Assembly: GCA_963729935.1 (NCBI GenBank)
Contig: CAVSPW010000005.1
Location: 930,001 to 994,000, forward strand
Reading direction: 5' to 3'
Origin: CAIKMD01 sp963729935
GTDB lineage: Bacteria > Pseudomonadota > Alphaproteobacteria > ATCC43930 > CGMCC-115725
Length of the DNA: 64,000 nt
The position numbers and the translations under genes were made by a program. How positions within the stretch are numbered: position 1 is the first letter of the stretch; the number at the start of each line of letters is the position of its first letter. A model generated the notes under the pieces. It did no database searches. It worked only from the letters and a program-made list of their open reading frames with translations, and was not told the origin of the DNA. Below, piece by piece: positions 50,488-58,488 of this stretch.

Positions 50488-52128
50488 TCACACATTGACG
50501 GGCGCGAGAGGCTGCCTTCCGCGGATCATGTCTGCCGCTTTCTCGGCGATCATGATCACCGGCGCATTGATGTTGCCGCCGACGAGGTCGGGCATGACCG
50601 AGGCGTCCACCACGCGCAAGCCATCGATCCCGCGCAATTTGAGCTCGGGATCGACCACCGCGGTCTCGTCGCGCTCGCCGCCCATCTTGCAGGTGCCGAG
50701 CGGGTGATAGACCGTCGTCGCGGTGGCGCGGATATAATCGTTGAATTCGGCATCGCTGGTCTTGTCGGCCCCCGGCAGGGATTCGACGCCGCCGAAGCGC
50801 CGCAAGGGCGATTGCGCGAGTACCTCGCGCGCCATCCGTATCCCGTCTCGGATGACCTTGAGGTCCTTGTCGCGCGAGAAGAAATTGGGCTCGATGCGGA
50901 TGGGCGCGCGCGGATCGGCCGATGCTAGCGCCAGCCGCCCGCGGCTTTCGGGCCGGAGCACCACGGCGCGGCAACCATAGCCGTCGACGAAGGCCCGCTT
51001 GAAGGGCGGCAGATAGGGCGCCGCATCCAGCGGCGCGACGCGGAAGAGAAACTGCACATCCGGCATTTTCTCGGACGGGTCGCTCTTCAGATAGGCTTGC
51101 ACGTTGTTCATGACGGTCGCGGCGGGCCCGCGGCCAAAGAAATGCGCACGAGCCAGGTGCAGCGCCATCCGATCCAGCCGCAGGGCCTTTTGCAGCGGCC
51201 CGGGCACCGTGCGAATGGCGTCGACCGCGGCGCCCATATGATCTTGCAGATTCTTGCCGATATGAGGCTGATGCAGCTTCACCGCGATGCCGTGACGCTT
51301 GAGCTCCTCGGCATCGCCGATCCCCGAAAGCATCAACAGCTGCGGCGAATTGATGGCGCCGCCGGCCAGGATCACTTCGCGGCCGGCGCGCGCGATCTTG
51401 GTTTCGCCGCGCTGAACGTATTCGATACCGACGGCGCGCGATCCTTCGAACAGGATACGCGAAGCAAAGGCTTCGACCTCGACGGCGAGGTTGTTGCCGC
51501 GCGCCAGCGCCGGATAGAGATAAGCGACCGCGGCGCTGCAGCGCTTGCCGTTCTTGATGGTCGATTGCGCGCGGCAGAAGCCTTCCTGCTGCGCGCCGTT
51601 GTAATCGGGGGTAAAGGGAAATCCGGCGAGCTTGCCGGCTTCGATGATGGCGTCGTTGATCGGATCGTCCGATTGCGGAAAGATCGTGCCGAGCGGCCCA
51701 TCGCCGCCGCGATAAGCGGATGCGCCGCCTTCCCAGTTTTCCGAGCGCCTGAAATAAGGCAGGATGTTCGCGTAAGACCACTGGCTCAACCCAGCCGAGG
51801 CCCAGCGGTCGTAATCGCCGCGATGGCCGCGAACATAGGCTAGGCCGTTGATCGAGGAAGAACCCCCGATCACTTTGCCGCGATTGACCGGGATCCGCCG
51901 GTTAACCGTGCCGGGCTCCGGTTCGGAGGAATACATCCAATCCTTGCGGCGCTGCAGCACGTTGCGGCCCCAGGCGAGCGGGATGTGCAGCCAGAAATCC
52001 TTGTCCCAGCCGCCGGCTTCGAGAACGAGGACGCGGATGGCGGGATCCTCGGTCAGACGATGAGCGAGCGTGCAGCCGGCCGACCCCGCGCCGACGATGA
52101 CGTAGTCGAAATTGTCGGAAACCGTCAT
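50488..52128 (-). CDS. GMC family oxidoreductase (choline/alcohol dehydrogenase-like)
   Basis: The 546-residue flavoenzyme begins with the FAD loop YVIVGAGSAGCTLAHRL and has VIGGSSSINGLAYVRG (GMC signature 1), GAINSPQLLMLSGIG (signature 2) and the catalytic histidine in VYHPLGTCKMG. It oxidises an alcohol such as choline or an aliphatic or polyethylene glycol-type alcohol; the substrate is unresolved. The ATG at 52128 follows a GGGAGGAAAG site; longer upstream frames are not homologous. No betaine aldehyde dehydrogenase is adjacent, so choline is not favoured. Confidence 0.9.
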   Translation of the reverse strand: MTVSDNFDYVIVGAGSAGCTLAHRLTEDPAIRVLVLEAGGWDKDFWLHIPLAWGRNVLQRRKDWMYSSEPEPGTVNRRIPVNRGKVIGGSSSINGLAYVRGHRGDYDRWASAGLSQWSYANILPYFRRSENWEGGASAYRGGDGPLGTIFPQSDDPINDAIIEAGKLAGFPFTPDYNGAQQEGFCRAQSTIKNGKRCSAAVAYLYPALARGNNLAVEVEAFASRILFEGSRAVGIEYVQRGETKIARAGREVILAGGAINSPQLLMLSGIGDAEELKRHGIAVKLHQPHIGKNLQDHMGAAVDAIRTVPGPLQKALRLDRMALHLARAHFFGRGPAATVMNNVQAYLKSDPSEKMPDVQFLFRVAPLDAAPYLPPFKRAFVDGYGCRAVVLRPESRGRLALASADPRAPIRIEPNFFSRDKDLKVIRDGIRMAREVLAQSPLRRFGGVESLPGADKTSDAEFNDYIRATATTVYHPLGTCKMGGERDETAVVDPELKLRGIDGLRVVDASVMPDLVGGNINAPVIMIAEKAADMIRGRQPLAPVNV

Positions 52129-52290
52129 CTTTCCTCCCATTAAATCGCCGTTAGCTCGGCATCGTGACCAAAGAAGCCGCGCCTGTCCATGCTTGAGGAA
52201 CGGCTGGCCGGCCGAGGCCGGGATTGAATTCGCCTCCAAACCTGCCAATATCTTGGCCAAGAGCACAACTCCGAGGTATCAGGGGGTCTC

Positions 52291-53013
52291 ATGTCTTACG
52301 ACTCGAACAATCGCTGGTCGGCGAGCGCCAATACGGCCATCCCGCAAGTCGGAATCGATGTCGGCCTGCGCAGCTACATGCTGCGCGTCTACAACTACAT
52401 GGCCGGCGGTCTGGCGATCACCGGCGTGGTCGCCTATTTCGCGGCCGCGACCGGGCTTTACGCGCAGATCGCGCAAACGCCGCTGATCTGGGTCGTCGTC
52501 TTCGCCCCGATCGCCATGGTGATGCTGGTCAGCTTCCGCATCCAGAAGATGAGCCTGGGCGCCGTGCAGGCGACGTTCTGGGGCTTTGCGGCATTGATGG
52601 GCCTATCGCTTTCCTACATCTTCCTCGTCTATACCGGGGCGAGCATCGCACAGGTCTTCTTCATCACCGCCGCGACGTTCCTGGCGATGAGCCTTTACGG
52701 CTACACGACGAAGGCCGACTTGTCGCGCTTTGGCTCCTTCCTGATGATGGGCCTGTTCGGCATCATCATCGCGTCGCTCGTCAACCTCTTCTTTCACTCG
52801 GCCGCGATGCAATTCGCGATTTCGATCATCGGCGTCGTGGTCTTCACCGGCCTCACGGCCTGGGATACGCAACGAATCAAGGAGATGTATTGGGAAGGCG
52901 ATGGCGAGGTCGTCGCGGGCAAGAAGGCGATCATGGGCGCGCTCGCGCTCTACCTCGACTTCATCAACCTCTTCATCATGCTCATGCAGCTGATGGGCAA
53001 CCGCCGCAACTAA
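52291..53013 (+). CDS. Bax inhibitor-1/YccA family membrane protein
   Basis: The 240-residue protein has seven hydrophobic segments and the BI-1 pattern, with VGLRSYMLRVYNYMAGGLAITGVVAYFA near the N-terminus, PLIWVVVFAPIAMVMLVSFRI, and the C-terminal TAWDTQRIKEMYWEGDG and ALALYLDFINLFIMLMQLMG carrying the conserved acidic residues. BI-1 proteins leak calcium or protons in a pH-dependent way; the bacterial role is protease-linked or unknown. A strong terminator follows. Confidence 0.93.
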   Translation: MSYDSNNRWSASANTAIPQVGIDVGLRSYMLRVYNYMAGGLAITGVVAYFAAATGLYAQIAQTPLIWVVVFAPIAMVMLVSFRIQKMSLGAVQATFWGFAALMGLSLSYIFLVYTGASIAQVFFITAATFLAMSLYGYTTKADLSRFGSFLMMGLFGIIIASLVNLFFHSAAMQFAISIIGVVVFTGLTAWDTQRIKEMYWEGDGEVVAGKKAIMGALALYLDFINLFIMLMQLMGNRRN

Positions 53014-53037
53014 GACGCGGCGCCGACCTTATTGAAG

Positions 53038-53072
53038 CAAAGGCCCGGAAGCGCGCGCTTCCGGGCCTTTTT
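53038..53072 (+). terminator. Rho-independent terminator after the Bax inhibitor-1 gene
   Basis: A perfect 14-base-pair inverted repeat AGGCCCGGAAGCGC / GCGCTTCCGGGCCT (53041-53068), flanked by AAA upstream and TTTTT downstream, 25 bases after the stop. It may also serve the convergent SDR gene. Confidence 0.9.
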
Positions 53073-53090
53073 CTTGGGCGGGGAGGCCGG

Positions 53091-53801
53091 TCAGGCGCGG
53101 CCGTAGAGCGGGATGATCGCGCCGCTGGTGATGCGGTTCTCGGGCGACGCCAAGTGGCAAATCACCGAAGCGACCTCCTCGGCTTTCGGCCACAAGGTGA
53201 AGCTCGCCTTGGGCATGGCGCTGCGATTGGCGGGCGTGTCGATGATCGACGGCGCCACCGCATTGACGAGAATGCCGTCGGCGAGAAGCTCGGCCGCCAA
53301 AGCTTGCGTTAATGTGGCGACGCCAGCCTTGCTCGCCGCGTAGGCCGCCGACCCGGCACCCAGCCGGGGCTCGAGCGCAGGGCGGGCCGCGACATTGACG
53401 ATACGCCCGCCAGCGCGTCCCGCGCGCCGCATCGCGCGCACTGCGGCCGAGCAGCAGAGAAAGCAGGTGACGAAATTGGTGCGCAGCATGGTCACGAGCT
53501 CGGTTTCGCTGGTGTCGGCGACGGGCGACGCGGCATAGCCGCCGGCCAGGTGAATCGATGCCCAGAGATTGGGCACGCCGTCGTAGATCCGCGTCACCGC
53601 GGCCTGGGAAGCGAGGTTGCCGCCGGAGATGAGATCGACGCGCGGATGGTCGCCATGCGGAAACTTCTTGGCCTCTTCCTCAACGTAATAAGGAATGTGG
53701 CAGGTCGCGCCGCCGGCAAGAAGCTCGCCGACGACCGCGATGCCGAGTGCGCCGGTTCCGCCGGTGACGATGATGTGGCGATCGCTGAAATCGATGGCCA
53801 T
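53091..53801 (-). CDS. Short-chain dehydrogenase/reductase
   Basis: The 236-residue SDR has the cofactor loop VTGGTGALGIAVVGEL near the N-terminus and the catalytic pair in AAYAASKAGVATL. The middle stretch NVAARPALEPRLGAGSAAYA resembles classical SDRs. The ATG at 53801 (MAIDFSDRHIIVTGG) is used; an upstream ATG would overlap the SdhAF4 gene. Substrate is not known. Confidence 0.88.
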   Translation of the reverse strand: MAIDFSDRHIIVTGGTGALGIAVVGELLAGGATCHIPYYVEEEAKKFPHGDHPRVDLISGGNLASQAAVTRIYDGVPNLWASIHLAGGYAASPVADTSETELVTMLRTNFVTCFLCCSAAVRAMRRAGRAGGRIVNVAARPALEPRLGAGSAAYAASKAGVATLTQALAAELLADGILVNAVAPSIIDTPANRSAMPKASFTLWPKAEEVASVICHLASPENRITSGAIIPLYGRA

Positions 53802-53824
53802 GAATTGCTGCCTATCCGCCGCGC

Positions 53825-53977
53825 TCAGAAATCGGTGCAGCGGCCGTTGAATTCCCAATCGCCGTGCCGTGTCGGCTCGGGACTGGGCGGACCGCCCAGC
53901 TCGCGCGGCGGCTTCTCCGGCGCCTTGGGGGCGGCCGGCTCCGACTTGCGAACGGGCAGCGTTTCGGGCTTCGTCAT
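53825..53977 (-). CDS. DUF1674 / succinate dehydrogenase assembly factor 4 homologue
   Basis: The 50-residue protein carries the family signature LGGPPSPEPTRHGDWEFNGRCTDF at the C-terminus, matching SdhAF4, which helps insert FAD-bearing SdhA into complex II. The N-terminal part is Pro/Lys-rich and disordered. The ATG at 53977 is used; an ATG at 54013 would add 12 residues and reduce the gap to the divergent DTW gene. Confidence 0.85.
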   Translation of the reverse strand: MTKPETLPVRKSEPAAPKAPEKPPRELGGPPSPEPTRHGDWEFNGRCTDF

Positions 53978-54041
53978 GCGCTCTATATGACCCCCTCGCG
54001 AGCGTTTTGCCAAGAGTGGCGCTGGCGCCTATAGACCCTTC

Positions 54042-54710
54042 ATGATTTCTTCACCAACAAGCGCGGCGCTGGCGAGGCCGAGCGACGAATGTCCCCGCTG
54101 CGGCAAGCCACCCAGTCTGTGCGTTTGCGCCGGCATCCTTCCGCTCGCCAATCGCATCGAGCTGCTGATCCTGCAGCACCCGCAAGAGCAAGATCGCGTG
54201 CTCGGCACCGCGCGCTTGACTGCGCTCCAGTTGAAGCGCGCGACGCTCAAGATCGGGTTGAGCTGGCCGACCCTCGCCAAGGCGCTCGGGCGGCCGGTCG
54301 ATCCCAAGCGTTGGGCGGTACTTTATCTGGGTTCGCTGTCCGCCGCCGCCTTGCCGCGCGACCGCGATCTGGTCGTCGTCGACGCCAAGGGCGCGCCCTG
54401 CGACGATCAGGCGCGCCTGCTCGATGCGATCGAGGGCGTCGTGCTGCTCGATGGCAGCTGGAGCCAGGCGAAGACGCTGTGGTGGCGCAATCCCTGGGTG
54501 CTGAAATGCCGTCGGCTCGTGCTCAACCCGCAGCACCCCTCGCGCTACGGAAAATTGCGCCGAGAGCCGCGCCGCGAAGGCTTGTCGACGCTCGAGGCCG
54601 CGGCGCTCGTGCTCTCCCGGCTTGGCCGCCAGCCGGAAATCGAAACTGCGCTCGTCAACAGTTTCTCGGCTCTATTGCAGCGCTACCGTGCTGCGAAACC
54701 GGCATCGTGA
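54042..54710 (+). CDS. DTW domain protein (tRNA-uridine aminocarboxypropyltransferase type)
   Basis: The 222-residue protein has an N-terminal zinc-like motif CPRCGKPPSLCVC and the DTW core: ILQHPQEQDRVLGTARL, LLDGSWSQAKTLWWRNPW (the D-x-(T/S)-W motif) and LNPQHPSRYGKLRREPRREGLSTLEAAALVL. By relation to TapT it probably puts a 3-amino-3-carboxypropyl group on tRNA uridine. The motif residue is Ser instead of Thr (DGSW), as in many members. It is divergent from the SdhAF4 gene. Confidence 0.88.
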   Translation: MISSPTSAALARPSDECPRCGKPPSLCVCAGILPLANRIELLILQHPQEQDRVLGTARLTALQLKRATLKIGLSWPTLAKALGRPVDPKRWAVLYLGSLSAAALPRDRDLVVVDAKGAPCDDQARLLDAIEGVVLLDGSWSQAKTLWWRNPWVLKCRRLVLNPQHPSRYGKLRREPRREGLSTLEAAALVLSRLGRQPEIETALVNSFSALLQRYRAAKPAS

Positions 54711-54791
54711 CCAAACTGGGGCATTCTCGCGGCCAAACTAAGATAGCCGTACAGTATTGAAGCGCATCGCGCCGAGGACCAGTTTTATAAA

Positions 54792-56108
54792 ATGCAGGGT
54801 TTGTCTCACGTTCACGGCGTCGTGACCGCGCCCTCGGCCCGCAGCGCGGCGCTCGATCTCATCGGCGCCGTGTTGCGGCAGCGGCATCCGCTCGACGAAG
54901 CGATCGAAGATTATGCGGGCATGGCGGAATTGCCATCGCGCGATCGTGCCTTCGCGCGTCTCTTGGTCGCCACCGTGTTGCGGCGTCTCGGCCAGATCGA
55001 CGCGATGATCGCGCATTGCCTTGAGAAGCCGCTGCCGGTCCGCGCCGCGGCGACGCAGGATCTGTTGCGCATGGGTCTGGCTCAATTGCTGTTCCTGCGC
55101 ACGCCGCCTCACGCGGCAGTCGCGACCACGGTCGATCTCGCCGAGGCGCGCGGGTTCCTTTCTTACAAGGGCCTCGTCAACGCCGTATTGCGCCGCTTGA
55201 GCCAGGAAGGCGCCGCGCTCATCGCCGCGCAAGACGAGGCTTCGCTGAATGTGCCGCCCTGGCTATGGCACAATTGGCGCGAGGCCTATGGCGAGCAAAC
55301 AGCGCGCGCCATCGCGATCGCGCATCTGCATGAGGCGCCGCTCGATATTTCGACCAAAGCCGATCTCGAGTTGTGGCGCGAACGCCTCGATGCGGTGTTG
55401 TTGCCGACGGGCAGTTTGCGGCGCCAGGGCGGCGGCGCGATTGCCAATCTGCCGGGCTATCACGAAGCCGCCTGGTGGGTTCAGGACGCGGCCGCCGCGA
55501 TGCCGGTAAAGCTTTTCGGCGATGTCGCGGGCCAGACCGTGATCGATCTTTGCGCCGCGCCCGGCGGCAAGACCGCCCAGTTGGCCGCCGCCGGCGCGAA
55601 GGTCATCGCGCTCGACCGCTCGCCGCGTCGGGTCGATCGTCTCAACGCCAATCTCGCGCGGCTGCAAATGAGCGCGCAAACCCTCGTCGCCGACGCGATC
55701 CAATGGCGGCCGGCAATGCCCGCACATTTTGTTTTGCTCGATGCGCCCTGCACCGCGACGGGCGCGATCCGCCGCCATCCCGACGTGCCACATCTGAAGA
55801 CCCAGGACGACGTGGTTCGCCTCGCCGGCGTGCAGGAGAAGCTTTTGGCGTCGGCCATTCAAATGCTCGCCCCGGACGGGATCCTGGTCTATTGCACCTG
55901 CTCGCTCGAGCCGCAGGAAGGCAAGCGCCAGATCGAACGCCTTCTGGAGAATGGAGCACCCGTCCGGCGCGTGCCGCTTGAGGCCTCCGAGATCGGCGGC
56001 CTCAAGGAATGCATCAGCGCCGAGGGCGACCTGCGGACGCTTCCCTGTCACCTGGCCGATCGGGACGGAATCGACGGGTTTTTTGCCGCACGTCTCAGGC
56101 GTCTTTAG
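54792..56108 (+). CDS. rsmB: 16S rRNA (cytosine-5)-methyltransferase RsmB family
   Basis: RsmB/NOP enzymes methylate C967 of 16S rRNA. The 438-residue protein has an N-terminal NusB-like RNA-binding domain (SAALDLIGAVLRQRHPLDEAIEDYAGMAELPSRDRAFARLL) and the SAM domain with IDLCAAPGGKTAQLAA, DAPCTATGAIRRHPD and the catalytic LVYCTCSLEPQEG. The NusB-like N-terminus makes RsmB likely over other NOP members. Confidence 0.93.
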   Translation: MQGLSHVHGVVTAPSARSAALDLIGAVLRQRHPLDEAIEDYAGMAELPSRDRAFARLLVATVLRRLGQIDAMIAHCLEKPLPVRAAATQDLLRMGLAQLLFLRTPPHAAVATTVDLAEARGFLSYKGLVNAVLRRLSQEGAALIAAQDEASLNVPPWLWHNWREAYGEQTARAIAIAHLHEAPLDISTKADLELWRERLDAVLLPTGSLRRQGGGAIANLPGYHEAAWWVQDAAAAMPVKLFGDVAGQTVIDLCAAPGGKTAQLAAAGAKVIALDRSPRRVDRLNANLARLQMSAQTLVADAIQWRPAMPAHFVLLDAPCTATGAIRRHPDVPHLKTQDDVVRLAGVQEKLLASAIQMLAPDGILVYCTCSLEPQEGKRQIERLLENGAPVRRVPLEASEIGGLKECISAEGDLRTLPCHLADRDGIDGFFAARLRRL

Positions 56109-56158
56109 CATCGTCTCAAGCTTGACAGGGGCGGGCCCGTCATGCCTTCCTCGCCGAC

Positions 56159-57400
56159 ATGAGAAATGACGAACCGTTAATCGATTGGCCCAAGGAAGGC
56201 GCGACGCGCGCACCCTACCGGGTGATGAACGATCCGGCGGTCTATGCGCTCGAGCAGGAACGCATCTTCCGCGGCCCGACCTGGCATTACCTTTGCCTCG
56301 ATGCCGAAATCCCCGAGCCCGGCGATTACCGCACCAGCTTCATCGGCGAGACGCCGATCATCGTCGTTCGCGACGAAAGCGGGCAGATCAATGCCATGGT
56401 CAATCGCTGCGCGCATAAGGGCGCGCTTTTGTGCATCGAGCCTTGCGGCAAGCGCAAGCAATTCGCCTGCGTCTATCACGCATGGACATTCGACCTCAAA
56501 GGCAATCTGACTTCGGTCGCGTTCCAGCGCGGCCTGGCCGGCGCGGGCGGCATGCCCAAGGACTTCGACTTGAGCCAGCACGGGCTTGAGCGCATTCGCG
56601 TCGAGAATTTCTGCGGCATGGTGTTCGGAACCTTCAGCAAGGAGGTCGAGAACGTCGAGGCCTATCTGGGGCCCGAGATGGCGGCGCATGTGCGGCGCAT
56701 CTTCAATCGGCCGGTCGAGGTGATCGGCTATTACCACCAAGTGCTGCCGAACAATTGGAAGCTCTATATGGAGAATTCGCGCGATCCTTATCACGCGACC
56801 ATCCTTCATGCGTTTTACGCGACCTTCAAACTCAATCGGCTTTCGATGCTGGGCGGCGTCGCGCTTGGGCATAATGGCTGGCACAATCTGCTTTATTCGG
56901 CCGCATCGCGCGATATTCAGAAGGATAATTACGAGGGCAAGGGCCTGCGCTCCGTGATCGAGGATGTGGGCCTCGCGGATTCCTCCTTCCTGACGCGGCT
57001 GCAGGAATTCGACGACGGGATCACGGTCGCGATCCAATCGATCTATCCGACCTGCAACACGCAGCAGATCTACAACACCTTGGCCATTCGTCAGACCGTT
57101 CCCTTGGGCATCGACAAATCCGAGCTTCATTGGACGTGCTTTGGCTACAAGGACGACGACGCGGAATTGCGCCAGATGCGCAATCTGCAGGCCAACCTCA
57201 TCGGCCCGGCCGGCTATGTGTCGATGGAGGACGGATCGGTCGGCGGCTACGTCCAGCGCGGCATCGCCGGTGCGGATGAGAGCCAGGCGGCGGTGATGGA
57301 GATGGGCGGGCGCGACATCAAGCCCGCGCCGGGCGTGCGCGCCACCGAAACCGCCTTGCGCGGCTTCTGGCAGGCTTACCGAGACCTGATGGGCTTTTGA
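56159..57400 (+). CDS. Aromatic ring-hydroxylating dioxygenase alpha subunit
   Basis: The 413-residue subunit has the Rieske motif with C84-x-H86 (NRCAHKGALLC) and C104..H107 (CVYHAWTFDLKGN), and the mononuclear iron region ENSRDPYHATILHAFY (bridging Asp plus His ligands) near residues 202-217. It dihydroxylates an aromatic ring with electrons from a reductase/ferredoxin, which is not encoded here. It is first of four tightly spaced genes with the beta subunit and a GMC dehydrogenase pair. The substrate cannot be inferred, although a benzoate/anthranilate-like acid is common for this group. Confidence 0.88.
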   Translation: MRNDEPLIDWPKEGATRAPYRVMNDPAVYALEQERIFRGPTWHYLCLDAEIPEPGDYRTSFIGETPIIVVRDESGQINAMVNRCAHKGALLCIEPCGKRKQFACVYHAWTFDLKGNLTSVAFQRGLAGAGGMPKDFDLSQHGLERIRVENFCGMVFGTFSKEVENVEAYLGPEMAAHVRRIFNRPVEVIGYYHQVLPNNWKLYMENSRDPYHATILHAFYATFKLNRLSMLGGVALGHNGWHNLLYSAASRDIQKDNYEGKGLRSVIEDVGLADSSFLTRLQEFDDGITVAIQSIYPTCNTQQIYNTLAIRQTVPLGIDKSELHWTCFGYKDDDAELRQMRNLQANLIGPAGYVSMEDGSVGGYVQRGIAGADESQAAVMEMGGRDIKPAPGVRATETALRGFWQAYRDLMGF

Positions 57401-57403
57401 GCG

Positions 57404-57895
57404 ATGACGGCGATGGCGGCCAATGTCGACGAGGCGGCGCGGCGACAGATCGATGCGCTCAATACGCGCTATATTCGCGCCATCGACGATGACCGGCTGG
57501 AAGCCTGGCCGGATCTCTTCGTCGAGAAATGCGTCTACAAGATCATGACGCGGGAGAATTTCGATCGCGGCTTCTCGCTTCCGCTGATGGAATGCGCGAG
57601 CCGCGGCATGCTCGTCGATCGCGTGACCGGCTACCGCCGCGTCAATGTCTATGAGCCGCAGCGCTACACTCATATGCTGTCAGGATTGGTCATCGAGCGC
57701 ATCGATGCGGCGCGGCTTTCCTGCAAGCAGAATTATCTCGTCATCCGCACCATGGTCACGGGCGAGATGACGATATTTTCGGCAGGCGTCTATCTCGACA
57801 AGGTGCTTCTGGCCGCGGACGGCGCGAAATTCGAGGAGCGGGTGGTCGTCCAGGAATCGCGCCGCGTCGACACGCTGCTGGTCATCCCGCTCTAA
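57404..57895 (+). CDS. Aromatic ring-hydroxylating dioxygenase beta subunit
   Basis: The 163-residue small subunit has the NTF2/SnoaL-like cone fold seen in RHO beta chains: N-terminal ARRQIDALNTRYIRAIDDDRLEAWPDLFVEKCVYKIMTREN, RRVNVYEPQRYTHMLSG, and VVVQESRRVDTLLVIPL. It stabilises the alpha3beta3 oxygenase. Spacing to the alpha gene is three bases and to the next gene one base, indicating translational coupling. Confidence 0.88.
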   Translation: MTAMAANVDEAARRQIDALNTRYIRAIDDDRLEAWPDLFVEKCVYKIMTRENFDRGFSLPLMECASRGMLVDRVTGYRRVNVYEPQRYTHMLSGLVIERIDAARLSCKQNYLVIRTMVTGEMTIFSAGVYLDKVLLAADGAKFEERVVVQESRRVDTLLVIPL

Positions 57896-57896
57896 C

Positions 57897-58478
57897 GTGG
57901 CGCCGTCCGCCCGCCTCACCCTGACGGAAGACGAAGCAGCCTTCCTCGCGGCGGCAGCGGACACGATCATCCCCGCCGATGAATTATCGCCCGAAGCGAG
58001 CGCGTGTGGTGTCGTCGATTTCATCGATCGCGCGCTGGCCGGCGATTGGGGCGGGGGCGCCAGGCTCTACCGCGACGGACCGATCGCCAAGGGCAAGCCC
58101 GAACATGGCTATCAACTGGGGATCGCGCCGCGCGAATTCTTTCGCGCGGGCATCGCCGCGGCCGGAGCCTGGTTGGTCTCGGTCAAAGGACGAGGCCTCG
58201 CTGCTTTAACGGAGGCCGAGCGTCAGGCGGCTCTGAGCGCGATGGAAAACGGCACGGCGGTCTTTGGAGATTTCGACGCCAGGGAATTCTTCGAGGCGCT
58301 TCTCGCGATCGTCATGGAAGGGTTTTTTGCCGATCCGATCCATGGCGGCAATCGCGATCTGGCGGGCTGGAAGATGGTCGACTATCCCGGCCAGCCGGCG
58401 AATTACCGCGAGGCGATCACGACCGGGCGCGGCAAACGCATCGCTATCGAGCCGCGCTCGATCGACGACCTTTCCTAG
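57897..58478 (+). CDS. Gluconate 2-dehydrogenase subunit 3 family protein
   Basis: The 193-residue protein is of the subunit-3 type (LTLTEDEAAFLAAAADTIIPADELSPEASACGVVDFIDRAL; EGFFADPIHGGNRDLAGWKMVDYPGQP), which accompanies membrane-bound GMC dehydrogenases. GTG start at 57897. Its catalytic partner is the GMC gene ten bases downstream. No signal peptide of the Tat type is seen, which is unusual for the family, and no cytochrome c subunit is encoded nearby. Confidence 0.87.
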   Translation: MAPSARLTLTEDEAAFLAAAADTIIPADELSPEASACGVVDFIDRALAGDWGGGARLYRDGPIAKGKPEHGYQLGIAPREFFRAGIAAAGAWLVSVKGRGLAALTEAERQAALSAMENGTAVFGDFDAREFFEALLAIVMEGFFADPIHGGNRDLAGWKMVDYPGQPANYREAITTGRGKRIAIEPRSIDDLS

Positions 58479-58488
58479 GACAGGGTTC